This document shows positions 18,912-20,903 of a stretch of DNA of 20,903 bases, in pieces. Source of the stretch: CAXBYZ01 sp963980215 (GTDB lineage Bacteria; Patescibacteriota; Microgenomatia; UBA1400; CG1-02-47-37); contig CAXBYZ010000013.1 of assembly GCA_963980215.1 (NCBI GenBank), positions 1 through 20,903 on the forward strand, in the 5' to 3' direction. Within the stretch, counting starts at the first letter, position 1. Each line of letters begins with the position of its first letter. The notes below the pieces were generated by a model that ran no database searches, was not told where the DNA came from, and saw only the letters and a list, made by a program, of their open reading frames with translations. Position numbers and translations under genes: made by a program.

Positions 18912-19598
18912 CCAGTTAGGAAACTTTACCTTAAAGGCAGTCACAATAATATCCACCGCCTCATCCACACTCAAATAATTAGTATTAATTACCACATCAT
19001 AGTAATTGGCATTACTAGCATTCTTTGAAAAATACTGCCTAATATACTCTTTTCTCTGTTTATCATATTTTTTTACCCTCTCTCTAGCCTCGTACAAAGT
19101 TCTCTTCTCATACTTTGCCGTAAACCCAGCCCTCACCAAGTATGGAGCTACAATCCTCACATTCAAACCTCCATACTGGCTAGTAATAAAATTGCCTCCC
19201 CTTCCAATAATCACGCAGTTGCCTTTCTTGGCCACCGATAAAACCACTTCAAACAAACTTTTAATAAAAGTCTGCTCCGAAACATAATCAGGATTAAGTA
19301 GAGAGTGAACCAAGTCATTCATAAAACTTCGCTCTTTTTCATCTAAAGTTGCAATCAATGCCTGTCTTTGCTTAGACTTCCTAGAAATCATCTCAATCAA
19401 TTTTTTATCAAAATACTTAAAGTTAAGCTTCTTTGCCACTTTTTTTGCAATCAATCTCCCTCCACTACCAGCTTCTCTAGATACGGTGATAAAAGGTTTA
19501 AACACCATTTTCTTCTTAACTCCATCAAAAGATTTATCTCTTGTCACCAACTCTCTCCTCTTGACACTATTGGTTATTAAATCATGAAGTATTCCCAT
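18876..19598 (-). CDS. Cytidylate-kinase-like P-loop protein
   Basis: This 240-residue protein belongs to the cytidylate-kinase-like family, which differs from standard Cmk. Its P-loop is S-R-E-A-G-S-G-G-R-L-I-A (about 39-50), in which the usual GKS/T is replaced by G-G-R. Then come N-F-K-Y-F-D-K-K-L-I, V-I-I-G-R-G-G-N-F, the helical insert, and the arginine-rich E-K-R-T-L-Y-E-A-R-E-R-V-K-K-Y-D-K-Q-R with Y-Y-D-V-V-I-N-T-N at the end. Substrate is unknown; a nucleotide kinase is likely. AAGGAG stands 8 nt before the ATG. The C-terminal residues 230-235 come from a palindrome. Confidence 0.8.
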   Translation of the reverse strand: MGILHDLITNSVKRRELVTRDKSFDGVKKKMVFKPFITVSREAGSGGRLIAKKVAKKLNFKYFDKKLIEMISRKSKQRQALIATLDEKERSFMNDLVHSLLNPDYVSEQTFIKSLFEVVLSVAKKGNCVIIGRGGNFITSQYGGLNVRIVAPYLVRAGFTAKYEKRTLYEARERVKKYDKQRKEYIRQYFSKNASNANYYDVVINTNYLSVDEAVDIIVTAFKVKFPNWRSIRSLKSAKR

Positions 19599-19664
19599 AA
19601 AAAGACTCCTTAATATTTATACAAGCAGGCCTAATACAATTATACCGCAACCATCAATGTGTAG

Positions 19665-20033
19665 TTAATAAACAAACAACTGCCACCACTTTTTATAATT
19701 AGCTCTCTCCTCACCTTGATCTTCCTCAACCATTTTTTCTTCAATAACGCTAGCAATCAATCTTTCTGGCACAATCACCACTTCTTCATTAGCCTTAGAC
19801 ATCTTCAAAGTATTTCTTACTTGTTTCTCCCACCACTCTCCACTCTCAATTTCCTCTATTCGTAGCTTAAGCTCTCTAGACTCTTCTTTGGTAGCTAATA
19901 GTTCATTTTCCGCCTCAATTAACCGATCATCACTCTTTCTCAATCTAACAATGTCTTTTACAAGTTTAACCGATATCAACACGCTTATGGCCATAATAAC
20001 ATAAGCTAAAAGCCTTTTTTTACCTGTTGACAT
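19665..20033 (-). CDS. DivIC/FtsB-like septum formation initiator
   Basis: This 122-residue bitopic membrane protein has a short cytoplasmic start, one TM helix (about 8-25), then a charged coiled coil (R-L-R-K-S-D-D-R-L-I-E-A-E-N-E-L, about 30-62). The W-W-E-K-Q-V-R-N-T-L-K-M-S-K-A-N-E-E-V-V-I-V-P motif (about 67-89) is typical of DivIC/FtsB-family division proteins, which bridge the divisome at the septum. AGGAGG is well placed upstream. The -35 box of the divergent recombinase promoter lies over its first codons. Confidence 0.82.
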   Translation of the reverse strand: MSTGKKRLLAYVIMAISVLISVKLVKDIVRLRKSDDRLIEAENELLATKEESRELKLRIEEIESGEWWEKQVRNTLKMSKANEEVVIVPERLIASVIEEKMVEEDQGEERANYKKWWQLFVY

Positions 20034-20055
20034 CTATCCTCCTGATTGTTATTAT
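20027..20055 (+). promoter_or_regulatory. Recombinase promoter
   Basis: Plus strand -35 TTGACA (20027-20032), 17-bp spacer, -10 TATTAT (20050-20055). Expected start about 6 nt before the ATG at 20068, with no Shine-Dalgarno sequence, so the recombinase mRNA is probably leaderless. Confidence 0.65.
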
Positions 20056-20067
20056 AAGATACTTTTT

Positions 20068-20903
20068 ATGAGTGATAGTAATACAGACCTTCAAGTTGCC
20101 CGAAAAAACTTTGTCGACCATCTTAAAAAATTAGGCCGTTCAACTGCTACCATCCTAGCATATAACAAAGATGTAGACCAACTGATCCAGTTCATCGCCC
20201 AAGACAAAATTTCTAACCCAACTGAACTAACTTCCGATCATATTGAAAACTTTAAAAACGATCTGGCTGAGCAAAGCTATACTTCAAAATCAATTTCTAG
20301 AAAACTAAACTCTATCAAAACTTTCTGTAAATTTTTAATGGAAAAAAACATCATTACTGATAATCCTGCCCTCTTGGTCGCCCACCCCAAGTACGAAGTC
20401 AAACCCCCAAGAATTCTTACAAAAATGGAGTACCGTAGTTTAAGAGATGTCTGCCGAGACGACATTCGAGTCTACGCCATCGTTGAATCTTTACTTCAAA
20501 CCGGAATTAGAATTGGTGAACTAGCAAACCTAGAGTTAAACGATATTGACACCGATCATCTCACTATCAAACCCTTCGAGTCTCACGAACAACGCCAGGT
20601 TCCTTTAAATAAAGCTGTTCAAGTAGCTCTCGCAAGTTACCTAAAAGTTAGACCAAAAACCAAAACCAAAAAAGTTTTTGTTACCAAAAACGGTCGCCAA
20701 TTTTTAATCAGAAACATTAGAACCGCCATCGATAGATACTTTAAACTAGCCGATATCAAAAACGCCAAAGTCAATGACTTAAGACACACCTTTATTGCCC
20801 ACCAACTAGAAGCCGGTACTCCTCTAACTTTAATTTCTCAATTAGTTGGCCACAAAAGACTATCTACCACCGAAAAATATCTAGAAGTTGTCAACCCAAA
20901 ACC
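20068..20903 (+). CDS. Tyrosine recombinase, Xer/phage-integrase family (3' end outside the window)
   Basis: At least 279 residues are visible; the frame is still open at the window end. The N-terminal SAM-like core-binding domain runs over about 8-95 (F-V-D-H-L-K-K-L-G-R-S...L-A-Y-N-K-D-V). The catalytic domain shows Arg148 in Q-T-G-I-R-I-G-E-L, Arg239 in N-D-L-R-H-T-F, His262 in L-V-G-H-K-R-L-S-T-T, and the nucleophile Tyr271. Two positions are unusual: the His of HxxR is Asn236, and the hairpin that normally carries the catalytic Lys (GKGxKxR) reads K-P-F-E-S-H-E-Q-R. The role could be XerC/D-like dimer resolution or integration of a mobile element; no att site is seen. Confidence 0.88.
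   Translation, partial: MSDSNTDLQVARKNFVDHLKKLGRSTATILAYNKDVDQLIQFIAQDKISNPTELTSDHIENFKNDLAEQSYTSKSISRKLNSIKTFCKFLMEKNIITDNPALLVAHPKYEVKPPRILTKMEYRSLRDVCRDDIRVYAIVESLLQTGIRIGELANLELNDIDTDHLTIKPFESHEQRQVPLNKAVQVALASYLKVRPKTKTKKVFVTKNGRQFLIRNIRTAIDRYFKLADIKNAKVNDLRHTFIAHQLEAGTPLTLISQLVGHKRLSTTEKYLEVVNPK

Overview
The window looks like a piece of a streamlined, AT-rich Candidate Phyla Radiation (Patescibacteria) genome, most likely a Microgenomates lineage. This is an inference from gene content: an RNHCP zinc-ribbon protein, a stand-alone PolA-type 5'-3' exonuclease with a clamp-binding tail, a divergent PRPP synthetase, a cytidylate-kinase-like protein, a TrpB2-type tryptophan synthase, 4-bp ATGA gene overlaps and several small toxin-antitoxin pairs. 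TGA behaves as a stop, so the code looks standard.

Layout. Nearly everything is on the minus strand, so it reads from right to left. At the right edge (20.07-20.9 kb) a partial tyrosine recombinase runs on + and diverges from a DivIC/FtsB-like gene on -. Going left there is a cytidylate-kinase-like gene, a structured tRNA-like RNA with a terminator, an HTH/LAGLIDADG-like gene, a tRNA(CAU) and a small membrane protein. A + strand island (16.5-17.6 kb) carries an RHH/PIN toxin-antitoxin pair and RNHCP. A 436-bp intergenic region (16136-16571) holds a probable ncRNA with its own promoter and terminator, a second long terminator and a 32-codon racemase-like ORF. Next comes a tryptophan operon: trpS, a tRNA-binding-domain gene, a Trp-rich leader peptide with an attenuator, and a frameshifted trpB2. 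Then ftsH with a 2-TM K+ channel; PRPP synthetase, exonuclease and a second TA pair leading into a glycosyltransferase, an ABC-2 exporter, mutM, recF, a HAD phosphatase and nnrD; and finally a third TA pair, an RBBP9-like hydrolase and a truncated EamA transporter.

Two things stand out. First, several families of short palindromes are scattered between genes and, in frame, inside genes (nnrD, recF twice, mutM, the glycosyltransferase, the exonuclease). The same peptide pattern turns up in unrelated proteins, and the stems show compensatory base changes. They resemble in concept the Rickettsia palindromic elements, but are different sequences. Second, trpB2 is preceded by what reads as a complete ribosome-mediated trp attenuator: a 22-residue leader peptide with tandem Trp codons, an antiterminator arm overlapping the leader stop codon, and a terminator whose U-tract abuts the trpB start codon. 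The trpB2 frame is broken by one extra base that completes a perfect palindrome.

Three promoters with good -35/-10 boxes lie so close to their ATG that the transcripts should be leaderless or nearly so.
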